A stretch of 56,293 bases of DNA from assembly GCA_002396805.1 (NCBI GenBank), contig DGYW01000071.1:491-56783 (forward strand), read 5' to 3'. The notes under the pieces were generated by a model. It was not told the DNA's origin. It made no database searches and worked only from the letters and a program-made list of their open reading frames with translations. Positions 8,618-15,783 of the stretch are shown here, piece after piece. Source of the stretch: Firmicutes bacterium UBA4996 (lineage in GTDB: Bacteria > Bacillota > Limnochordia > Darwinibacteriales > Darwinibacteriaceae). The stretch's first letter is position 1, and the number at the start of each line of letters is the position of its first letter. The translations under genes were made by a program, and so were the position numbers.

Positions 8618-8646
8618 AAAAAGGAGGAACACGATGTTCCTCCTTT
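8618..8646 (-). terminator. Hairpin between nfu and queG: terminator carrying an SD
   Basis: A perfect 11-bp stem (8620-8630 with 8636-8646) and a 5-base loop are followed on the minus strand by TTTTTG, four bases after the nfu stop. That fits a rho-independent terminator. The 5' arm reads AAAGGAGGAAC, a perfect ribosome-binding site, and a GTG in the queG frame sits in the loop at 8632-8630. Folding would hide the site, so a translational control role is also possible. Confidence 0.75.
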
Positions 8647-8650
8647 AAAT

Positions 8651-8875
8651 CTATTGAGCCGCTTCTACCGAGACGACTTCAGGTATTTCGTGTTTGAGGA
8701 TTCTTTCAATGCCACCCTTTAAAGTAAGTTGTGACATGGGGCATCCTACACAAGCACCCGTTAGCCTCACGGTCACGACGTTGTCTTCGCTAACACCGAC
8801 TAACTCTACGTCACCGCCATCGGCTTGAAGAGCTGGGCGAATTCTATCTAAAACTGCTTCTACTCTTTCTTTCAC
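8651..8875 (-). CDS. NifU C-terminal-domain (Nfu-type) Fe-S scaffold protein
   Basis: This is a 74-residue stand-alone Nfu domain that binds a [4Fe-4S] cluster and delivers it to target enzymes. The family motifs IRPALQADGGDVELV and the cluster site GACVGCPMSQLTL (CxxC) are intact. The start is GTG at 8875, with AGGAGGTG upstream at correct spacing. A sigma-A-like promoter sits about 30-60 bases upstream. The downstream queG needs Fe-S clusters, so the pairing makes functional sense. Confidence 0.94.
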   Translation of the reverse strand: MKERVEAVLDRIRPALQADGGDVELVGVSEDNVVTVRLTGACVGCPMSQLTLKGGIERILKHEIPEVVSVEAAQ

Positions 8876-8906
8876 TTCGACACCTCCTGGGCATTGTTCT
8901 TAACTA

Positions 8907-8935
8907 AGTATACACCTATTATTTAGGAAAGTCTA
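8907..8935 (-). promoter_or_regulatory. Probable sigma-A promoter of nfu-queG
   Basis: On the minus strand, TAGACT (8935-8930) and TATACT (8912-8907) are separated by exactly 17 bases, about 30 bases before the nfu start. Match to TTGACA/TATAAT is 4/6 and 5/6. Confidence 0.6.
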
Positions 8936-8955
8936 CACTATGGATATTTCCGAAT

Positions 8956-10422
8956 TCAGGTGCCACAAAACGTGCGATAAGGTGTAACTGAAGGGGGCGG
9001 AGGTTGGGCAAATTCTTTTTGTTCTGGCCTGTGGGCAAAGGGTTTCTCTAGAACCTTTAAGAGCGTTTTTAGAGGGCAATAGTCATCATCTTCCACTGCA
9101 GCCCTCAAGGCTTCCTCCACTCGATGATTGCGGGGAATTACCGCGGGGTTGTTGCTTCTCATCAGCTCCTTGGCCGAATCAACGCCACCTGGTTGCCTGC
9201 TTAGGCGCGCTTTCCAACGTGTGTGCCAATCAGTGAATTCATGAGAATAATGCAAGTCTTCTTGGCTCGTTTGATCGAAGGTAAGATCTATAAAGCTATT
9301 AGTGTAATCTGCTTGATGCTGATACATGAGGTGTAGCAGACTTTTGATTAGACCGTCATCGTCAGGTTCTTCTTCCGCTAATCCCAATTTAGCTCTCATA
9401 CCACTTAGCCAATGTTGATCGTAGAGTTGTTCAAAACGATTTAGTTCTCGTTGCGCCAATTCTAACGCTTTTTCTGACTCACGGTCCACAAGGGGAAGTA
9501 AAGTCTCGGCAAAGCGGGCGAGATTCCAGAGAGCGATTTTTGATTGGTTAGCATACGCGTATCTCCTATTTAGGTCGATGGAGCTAAAAACAGTTCCCGG
9601 ATCGTATTTATCCATGAAAGCACAGGGTCCATAATCTATTGTTTCACCACTGATCGTCATGTTATCAGTGTTCATTACGCCATGAATAAAACCAACTAGC
9701 ATCCATTTGGCGATCAATGAGGCTTGAGCTTCAATTACCGCCCTGAGGAAGAGTAGGTATTTGTCGCTTCCGGCTATGTGGGGGAAATGACGTTCAATAG
9801 CATAGTCAGCCAGAACCTGAAGGTCTTCTTTAGTTCCCCAAGCGGCCACATACTGAAAAGTGCCAATTCGCAAATGGCTAGAAGCCACCCTGGTTAAGAT
9901 GGCACCTGGTAAGGCAATCTCACGATAAACAGATTCGCCAGTAGTAACCACCGCTAGACTACGGCTGGTTGGAATTCCCAGTTCATGCATGGCTTCGCTA
10001 ATTATGTATTCTCTGAGCATAGGTCCAAGGGTTGCCCGCCCATCACCGCCCCTTGAATAGGGCGTGGGGCCTGAGCCTTTTAGTTGTAGATCATAGCGTT
10101 CTTTTGTCGGGTTAATCTGTTCACCAATTAGTAATGCTCGGCCATCACCTAACATGGTGAAGTGTCCGAATTGATGTCCAGCATAGGCTTGGGCCAGTGG
10201 TGTCCCCCCTGCAGGGGTGGCGTTACCCCCTAACACTGCTAGTCCGTGTCCACTAGCTAGGGCGTCTGGGTCTAAACCTAAAAAGCGCGCTAAGTGGTGA
10301 TTAATCAGGACGGCTTTGGGCTCGCGAACCGGTGTAGGGTCTTGGTGAGTAAAGAAAAATTTTGGAAGGCGAGCGTAGGTGTTATCAAAATTCCATCCAA
10401 CTTTGGTGATAATTTCTGTCAT
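8956..10422 (-). CDS. selO: Protein adenylyltransferase SelO (YdiU)
   Basis: SelO is a pseudokinase-fold enzyme that transfers AMP from ATP onto Ser, Thr or Tyr of target proteins and is linked to redox stress. The 488-residue protein shows the family blocks AQAYAGHQFGHFTMLGDGRA, DLQLKGSGPTPYSRGGDGRA, LREYIISEAMHELGIPTSRS, GFIHGVMNTDNMTI and DYGPCAFMDKYDP (metal-binding Asp). A Cys four residues from the C-terminus (TFCGT) takes the place of the selenocysteine found in some homologues. ATG 10422 follows AGGAGGT at a spacing of about ten bases. The gene stands alone on the minus strand. Confidence 0.95.
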   Translation of the reverse strand: MTEIITKVGWNFDNTYARLPKFFFTHQDPTPVREPKAVLINHHLARFLGLDPDALASGHGLAVLGGNATPAGGTPLAQAYAGHQFGHFTMLGDGRALLIGEQINPTKERYDLQLKGSGPTPYSRGGDGRATLGPMLREYIISEAMHELGIPTSRSLAVVTTGESVYREIALPGAILTRVASSHLRIGTFQYVAAWGTKEDLQVLADYAIERHFPHIAGSDKYLLFLRAVIEAQASLIAKWMLVGFIHGVMNTDNMTISGETIDYGPCAFMDKYDPGTVFSSIDLNRRYAYANQSKIALWNLARFAETLLPLVDRESEKALELAQRELNRFEQLYDQHWLSGMRAKLGLAEEEPDDDGLIKSLLHLMYQHQADYTNSFIDLTFDQTSQEDLHYSHEFTDWHTRWKARLSRQPGGVDSAKELMRSNNPAVIPRNHRVEEALRAAVEDDDYCPLKTLLKVLEKPFAHRPEQKEFAQPPPPSVTPYRTFCGT

Positions 10423-10485
10423 GATGGACCATACCTCCTGGGGCTATTATCTCCAGAAGTGGGTTGCAAAAAGCGACTAGAGTAG

Positions 10486-10582
10486 TTTTTGAACCAAAAA
10501 GAGCCAGGCCCACATCGGAATCACTTTTGAAATTCCCCATGGCCCTACTGCCAAAGATCGAGGCCCGTTGGATTTCACCCCA
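10486..10582 (-). pseudogene. Remnant of a MNT-type nucleotidyltransferase gene
   Basis: Reading the minus strand from 10582 gives WGEIQRASIFGSRAMGNF followed by KSDSDVGLALFG. This matches the nucleotidyltransferase active-site block (GSRAxGxxxxxSDxDxAL) almost residue for residue. An in-frame stop (TAA) lies just before it at 10585-10583, no start precedes it, and similarity fades after LALFG near 10490. Only about 30 codons are recognisable, so it is a decayed gene fragment. It lies head-to-head with the intact mntA and upstream of selO. Confidence 0.6.
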
Positions 10583-10683
10583 TTAGGTTGCTGCTTTCCA
10601 GCATTTCCATCGGGCATCCCCTCCTCAGACGCTGTTTCATTTAATTATATCACACATACTCCGGTGCGTAACATTCGAGAATT

Positions 10684-10692
10684 TGGTATAAT
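10684..10692 (+). promoter_or_regulatory. Extended -10 promoter of mntA-hepT
   Basis: TGGTATAAT is a perfect TATAAT with a TGn extension, 23 bases before the mntA ATG. No good -35 is seen, as is usual for extended -10 promoters. Confidence 0.6.
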
Positions 10693-10714
10693 CTTAGTTA
10701 AGGGGCTGATAATC

Positions 10715-11131
10715 ATGGAACGAGAGCAGTTGCTAGATGTTCTGCAGGATTATTTCTTAACAAAAGAGGATGTATCCACCGTCTACCTTTTCGGATCTTT
10801 CGCCCAGGGGCGTGCACGCGCTAGTAGCGATGTGGATATTGCTATTCTGTTTGCTCGTGGTGTTGATCCCTATGATGCTCTAATTAGACAATTGGATTTC
10901 GCCAACGACCTAGAAGAATTACTTAGGCGTCCAGTTGATGTTGTTAACATGGAGACAGCCAAGCCGATCTTTGTGCACCAGGTCTTGCTTACCAAAGAGA
11001 TTGTTCTAGATAGAGATATAGAGCGCCGGGTTCAATTTGAAGTTAATCATCGTAGAGTATATTTTGATTTGCTTCCGTATTATCGCACTTACCACGAACA
11101 GGCTTTAAAGAGACTGGGGGAGGATTCGTGA
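10715..11131 (+). CDS. mntA: MntA-type nucleotidyltransferase antitoxin
   Basis: This is a minimal nucleotidyltransferase, the antitoxin of HEPN/MNT systems. Characterised MntA enzymes silence HepT by adding AMP to a tyrosine. The active-site pattern GSx10DxD is intact: G27-S28, D39 and D41 in YLFGSFAQGRARASSDVDIA. Length is 138 residues. The frame is open upstream to 10568, but that part is non-coding in character and precedes the promoter. ATG 10715 has AAGGGG ten bases upstream. The stop TGA shares its last base with the A of the hepT ATG (11131). Confidence 0.9.
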   Translation: MEREQLLDVLQDYFLTKEDVSTVYLFGSFAQGRARASSDVDIAILFARGVDPYDALIRQLDFANDLEELLRRPVDVVNMETAKPIFVHQVLLTKEIVLDRDIERRVQFEVNHRRVYFDLLPYYRTYHEQALKRLGEDS

Positions 11132-11550
11132 TGGTTGATCGGGACATTATCATAAGGCGGATGACGTTACTAGAGGAATATCTTCGGGATCTAAGGGAAG
11201 TGGCGGAAACTACAACCCTAGATGAGTTCCGTAGCGATAAAATCATCCAAAGATACGCGGAAAGAACTTTGCATATGGCCATAGAGGCTTGCTTAGATCT
11301 GGCTAATCATGTGATTTCTTTCGAAGGTTTTCGTGAGCCGACTAGCAATCAAGATCATTTCGAGGTTTTATGGGAACAGGGATTGTTGGAACAAGAGCTT
11401 AAGGATAACCTTCGGCGAATGGGGCAATTCCGAGACCTCTTGATACATGATTACGCCGGGGTTGACCCTAGTATTGTGTTCAAGATAATCACAAAAGATC
11501 TGGTCGATTTACGTGAGTTTGCGAACATAATCAAAGAAACTTTTCTTTAA
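11131..11550 (+). CDS. hepT: HepT-type HEPN ribonuclease toxin (DUF86)
   Basis: HepT proteins are HEPN-domain RNases whose toxicity is blocked by the adjacent MntA. The catalytic motif Rx4HxY is visible as R101, H106 and Y108 in FRDLLIHDYAGVD. Tyr108 is the expected target of AMPylation by analogy with studied pairs. The rest is helical, including TLHMAIEACLDLANHVI, the usual HEPN helix. Length is 139 residues. ATG 11131 overlaps the mntA stop; a GTG at 11128 is an alternative. The SD GGGGGAGGA lies within the mntA end, so the pair is translationally coupled. Confidence 0.88.
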   Translation: MVDRDIIIRRMTLLEEYLRDLREVAETTTLDEFRSDKIIQRYAERTLHMAIEACLDLANHVISFEGFREPTSNQDHFEVLWEQGLLEQELKDNLRRMGQFRDLLIHDYAGVDPSIVFKIITKDLVDLREFANIIKETFL

Positions 11551-11575
11551 GCGATACCTCAAGTAGGTGTCGCTT
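11549..11575 (+). other. Hairpin after hepT
   Basis: An 11-bp stem (11549-11559 with 11565-11575, one T-G wobble) starts on the hepT stop codon. No T-run follows, so termination is uncertain. It may protect the 3' end of the mRNA. Confidence 0.45.
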
Positions 11576-11673
11576 CGTTACATTATCGGGTCTTTTGGTG
11601 AAAGGCAGGAAGTGAGGCCTCCTCACCGAAATCATTAGCAGAGCCAATGAGAAAGACAATGGAGGTTTTGTAA

Positions 11674-12591
11674 GTGAAGAACGCGCAAGTTTTGGTTATT
11701 GGAAGCTTAAATATGGATTTAGTAGTGCACACCCCACGAGTCCCCGGAGATGGGGAAACCTTATTGGGCACCTCTTTTCATCGTTATTTCGGCGGTAAGG
11801 GAGCCAATCAAGCAGTGGCGGTGGCTAGGCAAGGTGTCAAGACCTTCATGGCCGGTCGTGTGGGGGACGATCCTTTCGGTCGAGATCAACTAGCTAGTTT
11901 ACAAGCAGAGGGCATCGATACCCAGCACGTCTTAGTGGATCCAGAAGAGTCCTCTGGTGTAGCCTCAATTATCATTGACTCCTCCGGGAATAATCGCATT
12001 ATTGTGGTTCCTGGTGCCAACGGGGTTGTTACTACCGAAGATATTCGGGCCTTAGCCCCACTTATGGCTAAGTGCGATTGTGTGGTGCTCCAATTGGAAA
12101 TTCCAGTAGAGACAGTCCTATTCGCTATTAAACAGGCTAGCTTTTTAGGAGTCAAAGTGATTTTGAACCCAGCACCGGCTCAAGATCTCCCAGATGACAT
12201 CTATCCGCATTTATTCGCGATTACTCCTAATGAATCCGAAGCTCACCTGTTAACTGGTATTGAGGTTAAGGATCTCGGTACTGCCAGGCAAGCGGCTCAA
12301 GCTTTATTAGCTAAAGGTGTGGACGCGGTCGTTATTACCCTTGGATCCCAAGGTGTTTACGGCTTAGACGCTGAAGGAGAATTCCATATCCCCGCCCATG
12401 AGGTGACTGTGGTGGATACTGTGGCAGCTGGAGATACCTTCACTGGGGCTTTAGCGGCCTTAATTGGAGAAGGATATAGCCTTGAAGAAGCAGCACAGTA
12501 TGCCAATGCCGCCGCGGCACTAGCGGTTACTCGCCATGGTGCCCAACCTTCAATTCCTAAACGGGCGGAAGTGGGGGAGTTTTTGAGTTAG
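11674..12591 (+). CDS. rbsK: Ribokinase
   Basis: Ribokinase phosphorylates D-ribose to ribose 5-phosphate with ATP. The PfkB-family marks are present: VIGSLNMDLVVHTPRVPGDG at the N-terminus, the sugar-binding YFGGKGANQAVAVAR, and the C-terminal DTVAAGDTFTGAL with the catalytic Asp. Length is 305 residues. The start is GTG 11674, eight bases after GGAGG. No ribose transport genes are adjacent. Together with deoC downstream it suggests nucleoside-sugar salvage, but the two are 15 kb apart. Confidence 0.94.
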   Translation: MKNAQVLVIGSLNMDLVVHTPRVPGDGETLLGTSFHRYFGGKGANQAVAVARQGVKTFMAGRVGDDPFGRDQLASLQAEGIDTQHVLVDPEESSGVASIIIDSSGNNRIIVVPGANGVVTTEDIRALAPLMAKCDCVVLQLEIPVETVLFAIKQASFLGVKVILNPAPAQDLPDDIYPHLFAITPNESEAHLLTGIEVKDLGTARQAAQALLAKGVDAVVITLGSQGVYGLDAEGEFHIPAHEVTVVDTVAAGDTFTGALAALIGEGYSLEEAAQYANAAAALAVTRHGAQPSIPKRAEVGEFLS

Positions 12592-12673
12592 CAAGGGGCA
12601 AAACTAAACAAAGGTAATTGTAGATCATAAGCGAATTAGTTTTGTATATCGGTTGCAGATGAGGAGGTTCCTA

Positions 12674-14929
12674 TTGACTGAACAGCAATCAACAATCCGA
12701 ACGTATCGCGGTTTTACCCTCGATCCCTTTCAAGCAGAAGCGGTGGACTTTATCGATCAAAACCAATCAGTTTTGGTTGCGGCACCCACCGGGGTAGGTA
12801 AGACTCTCATTGCCGATTACATCATCGAGAAGATCTTTCGAGAAGGGGGAAGAGTGGTCTACACCGCCCCCATAAAAGCATTGAGTAACCAAAAGTTCCG
12901 GGAGTTTAAGGCTATAGTGGGTCCAGAAGCTATGGGCATTCTCACTGGTGATGTGGTGATCAACCCTGAGGCACCCATTTTGATCATGACCACTGAGATT
13001 TTCCGGAACATGCTCCAAGAAGACCCAGAACGGGTTCATGATGTACGCTATGTGATTTTCGATGAAATTCACTACATAGACGACCCCGAAAGGGGCAGCG
13101 TCTGGGAGGAAAGTCTAATCTTCATGCCTCCTACCATGCGCTTTTTAGGCTTAAGTGCAACTATTCCCAACGTGGATCAACTAGCTAGTTGGATTGAGGA
13201 TGTGCAAAAACAAGAGGTGCAAATAGTCACACACGAAGAACGGATTGTCCCTCTTCAACACGCCCTTTACGAGCGTTCCTTAGGGATCACCACTATGGGA
13301 CGAGTTCAAAAGAAGCATCGAAGTCTCGTAGCCAATAGTCCAGAACCAGGTAGACCTTTAGCTGAATCAACCACCCATCTAGATCTGATTCGAACCATTA
13401 AGGATCAATATTTGCCTTGTTTGTTTTTCACCTTCAGTAGGCGCAAGTGTGAAAGCAACGCGATCGAATTAGGGGAAGAACATGACTTTCTCACCAAAAG
13501 CGAGAAGGCCCAGGTGCGCAAAATCATCGACGGGGTTTTAGAACGCTATCCTAATGTGGAAAGCGAACGTTGGCCCCACTTGAGGCGCCTACTTCTTAAG
13601 GGAATTGCCTATCACCACGCTGGAATGCTACCTGTCTTGAAGGACATTGTGGAAGAACTGTTCACCCATCGCTTGATTAAGGTATTGTATTGTACAGAAA
13701 CCTTCGCAGTAGGGCTCAACTTCCCTTGCAAGACAGTCTGTTTTGATTCGAGCACCAAGTGGGATGGGGTCTCCTTTAGACCCATTTCCAACCGGGAATA
13801 CTTCCAAATGGCTGGTCGAGCCGGCAGACGGGGAATTGATGAAGAGGGCTTTGTCTTTACTTTAGTAGATCTAGGCTATTTCGATCCTAGTCAATTTCCT
13901 AGCATGAAAGAGGACGAAGTAGAGCCACTCCAGAGTCAATTCGCCCTCACTTATAATTCCATTTTGAATCTCGTGAAAAACTACGACGAAGACGACATCT
14001 ACCGGATCCTAGGCCAAAACTTCGCCACCTACCAAGCCTCCGCCGAAAGAGAAGGGGTTTTGGTACAAATGGAGATGCTCGAAGATGAACTAGCTGTTTA
14101 TACTAAGAATTTCAAGGGCTCTGGTTCTGACATGTTGCCACGCCTCTTACGTAAAAGAATCGAGTTTGAGCGCAGGCTGAACTCAGAGTACAACAAGCGG
14201 ACTAAGCGGTACCTAAAACGAGAGATTCGTACCCTTAATCAGCGTATTGATAGTGCCTTTTACCGTAGTTTTCCCCATCAGGAACCAAGCTCTTTGCGTC
14301 GCGAAATTCGCAAATATAGGCGGCAGGTCAAAAATTACGAGCGACTCATGTTAAGAGAGCAATCCCTCAACCCTCATGAAAAGTACATTCAAGAGTTTTC
14401 TGATAAGAAAGCAGTCCTAGAAGCTCTAGGCTATCTGCAGGCTGATAAGCTTACTACTCCAGGATTATTAGCTAGCCAAATCCATGGGCATGAGCTATTG
14501 ATCACAGAAGTGTTCATGGAGGGCCTATTCCACTCCTATGCACCTGCGGAGTTGAATGCGGTCATGGTCTCTATTGGTTATGAGCCACGAAAGAACGAGT
14601 ATCGACTTAAACATCGTCTCGATCTTAGTCCCGTCTTTCGGATTTGGCATTTTCTTGCAAAAATGGAACAGCGGATGATTGGTTTTTCTACTGTTCAATT
14701 TAATGATCATGTGGCCGCCTTAGCCTATCGCTGGAGTAATGGAGAAAGTTTTGCCACCCTTCTCAACGATTCTTCTATAGACGAGGGAGATTTGGTCTTT
14801 GCCTTTAGACGGGGCATTGATCTCTTGCGCCAGGTACGCAATGCGAGCATGGATGACCCGAATCTACAGGCGAAATTACGAGAATGCATCACTTTAATGG
14901 ATCGGGACGAAGTATCAATTTGGCTCTAG
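12674..14929 (+). CDS. Ski2-like DEAD/DEAH-box helicase
   Basis: This is a superfamily II ATP-dependent helicase of the Ski2/HelY-like group, probably acting on RNA. Motif I AAPTGVGKT lies near residue 37, motif II DEIH near 130, motif III LSATIPN near 160 and motif VI QMAGRAGRRG near 378. The C-terminal half is helical and basic (KRTKRYLKREIRTLNQRI) and probably corresponds to the family's accessory region. The frame begins at 12653, but GAGGAGG (12661-12667) indicates TTG 12674 as the start, giving 751 residues. It heads a closely spaced run with the HAD phosphatase and addBA. Confidence 0.9.
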   Translation: MTEQQSTIRTYRGFTLDPFQAEAVDFIDQNQSVLVAAPTGVGKTLIADYIIEKIFREGGRVVYTAPIKALSNQKFREFKAIVGPEAMGILTGDVVINPEAPILIMTTEIFRNMLQEDPERVHDVRYVIFDEIHYIDDPERGSVWEESLIFMPPTMRFLGLSATIPNVDQLASWIEDVQKQEVQIVTHEERIVPLQHALYERSLGITTMGRVQKKHRSLVANSPEPGRPLAESTTHLDLIRTIKDQYLPCLFFTFSRRKCESNAIELGEEHDFLTKSEKAQVRKIIDGVLERYPNVESERWPHLRRLLLKGIAYHHAGMLPVLKDIVEELFTHRLIKVLYCTETFAVGLNFPCKTVCFDSSTKWDGVSFRPISNREYFQMAGRAGRRGIDEEGFVFTLVDLGYFDPSQFPSMKEDEVEPLQSQFALTYNSILNLVKNYDEDDIYRILGQNFATYQASAEREGVLVQMEMLEDELAVYTKNFKGSGSDMLPRLLRKRIEFERRLNSEYNKRTKRYLKREIRTLNQRIDSAFYRSFPHQEPSSLRREIRKYRRQVKNYERLMLREQSLNPHEKYIQEFSDKKAVLEALGYLQADKLTTPGLLASQIHGHELLITEVFMEGLFHSYAPAELNAVMVSIGYEPRKNEYRLKHRLDLSPVFRIWHFLAKMEQRMIGFSTVQFNDHVAALAYRWSNGESFATLLNDSSIDEGDLVFAFRRGIDLLRQVRNASMDDPNLQAKLRECITLMDRDEVSIWL

Positions 14930-14944
14930 TTAAATTTGAGGTGA

Positions 14945-15781
14945 ATGATGAATTACAGGTTAGTAGCTTTAGACATAGATGGGACAATCCTCACTAGTGA
15001 GGAAGAGTTATCACCCCGGACCAGAAGGGCCATAATGGGGGTTCAAGAATTGGGGGTGCCAGTGGTCCTTGCCACCGGCCGGCGCCTCGTTCGCACCTTA
15101 CCTTGGGCCACCGCCCTTGGTCTCACCCAGCCTCTGATCGTACATAATGGGGCGGTGATTTTCGATCAAGGCAGTGGAAAAATCTTAAGACAAGAAGGGA
15201 TCGATCTCCACGTTGCAGAGCATATCCGCAAGGAGTTAGAAACTCGGTTTTTAAATTACGTGGTCTACACCGGAGAAAGTGCCGGAGAAGAAGTCATAGC
15301 ACCCCTCGGAACTTGGCAGCAACCGGAGAACCTTTTGCTACGTTATTTAGGTGAAGAGGCAAAATTTGTGCATCAAGTAGCCCTGCAAGCAGGCCCTATT
15401 CGCATCTCCATCGTCGATCTACCCCAAAAGGTTGATCCCTTTTATGAGTATCTAGTGGGGACTTATGGTAGTCAAGTTAATGTTATGCTTTTTGGAGCTC
15501 AGCGAGATAAATGGCGGGGCATCGAGATTATTCCCCCGAACTGTTCTAAAGGGACAGGCGTGGCCTATTTAGCTAATAAGCTCGGTGTTCTCCCGGAAAA
15601 CGTTGTGGCCGTGGGTGACAATGTGAATGACTTAGAGATGATTAAGTGGGCTGGTTTAGGCGTCGCTATGGAAAACGCGCCTTTAGAGCTTAAGTCCCAA
15701 GCCCAGCGCATTGCCCCTAGCAATGATCACCACGGGGTGGCAGAAATCCTCGAAGAGCTCTTTCTGGAGGGGAGAGGTTAG
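14945..15781 (+). CDS. Cof-type HAD-IIB phosphatase
   Basis: This is a haloacid-dehalogenase phosphatase of the Cof subfamily, members of which hydrolyse sugar phosphates or FMN. The actual substrate cannot be read from sequence. Motif I ALDIDGTILTS supplies the nucleophile and acid Asp. Motif II is VVLATGRR, the Lys motif lies around EIIPPNCSKGTGV, and motif IV is AVGDNVNDLEMI. The cap lies between residues 85 and 190. Length is 278 residues. Two ATG codons are adjacent (14945, 14948), preceded by GAGGTGA. It ends two bases before the AddB-like gene. Confidence 0.93.
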   Translation: MMNYRLVALDIDGTILTSEEELSPRTRRAIMGVQELGVPVVLATGRRLVRTLPWATALGLTQPLIVHNGAVIFDQGSGKILRQEGIDLHVAEHIRKELETRFLNYVVYTGESAGEEVIAPLGTWQQPENLLLRYLGEEAKFVHQVALQAGPIRISIVDLPQKVDPFYEYLVGTYGSQVNVMLFGAQRDKWRGIEIIPPNCSKGTGVAYLANKLGVLPENVVAVGDNVNDLEMIKWAGLGVAMENAPLELKSQAQRIAPSNDHHGVAEILEELFLEGRG

Positions 15782-15783
15782 CC

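Noticed and set aside
10568..10714. N-terminal extension of MntA by about 49 residues
   Set aside because: It precedes and includes the extended -10 promoter and overlaps the antisense nucleotidyltransferase remnant; the SD and homology begin at 10715.
11612..11626. 6-bp hairpin GTGAGG/CCTCAC before rbsK
   Set aside because: Three-base loop, no T-run and no relation to a start codon; too weak to call.
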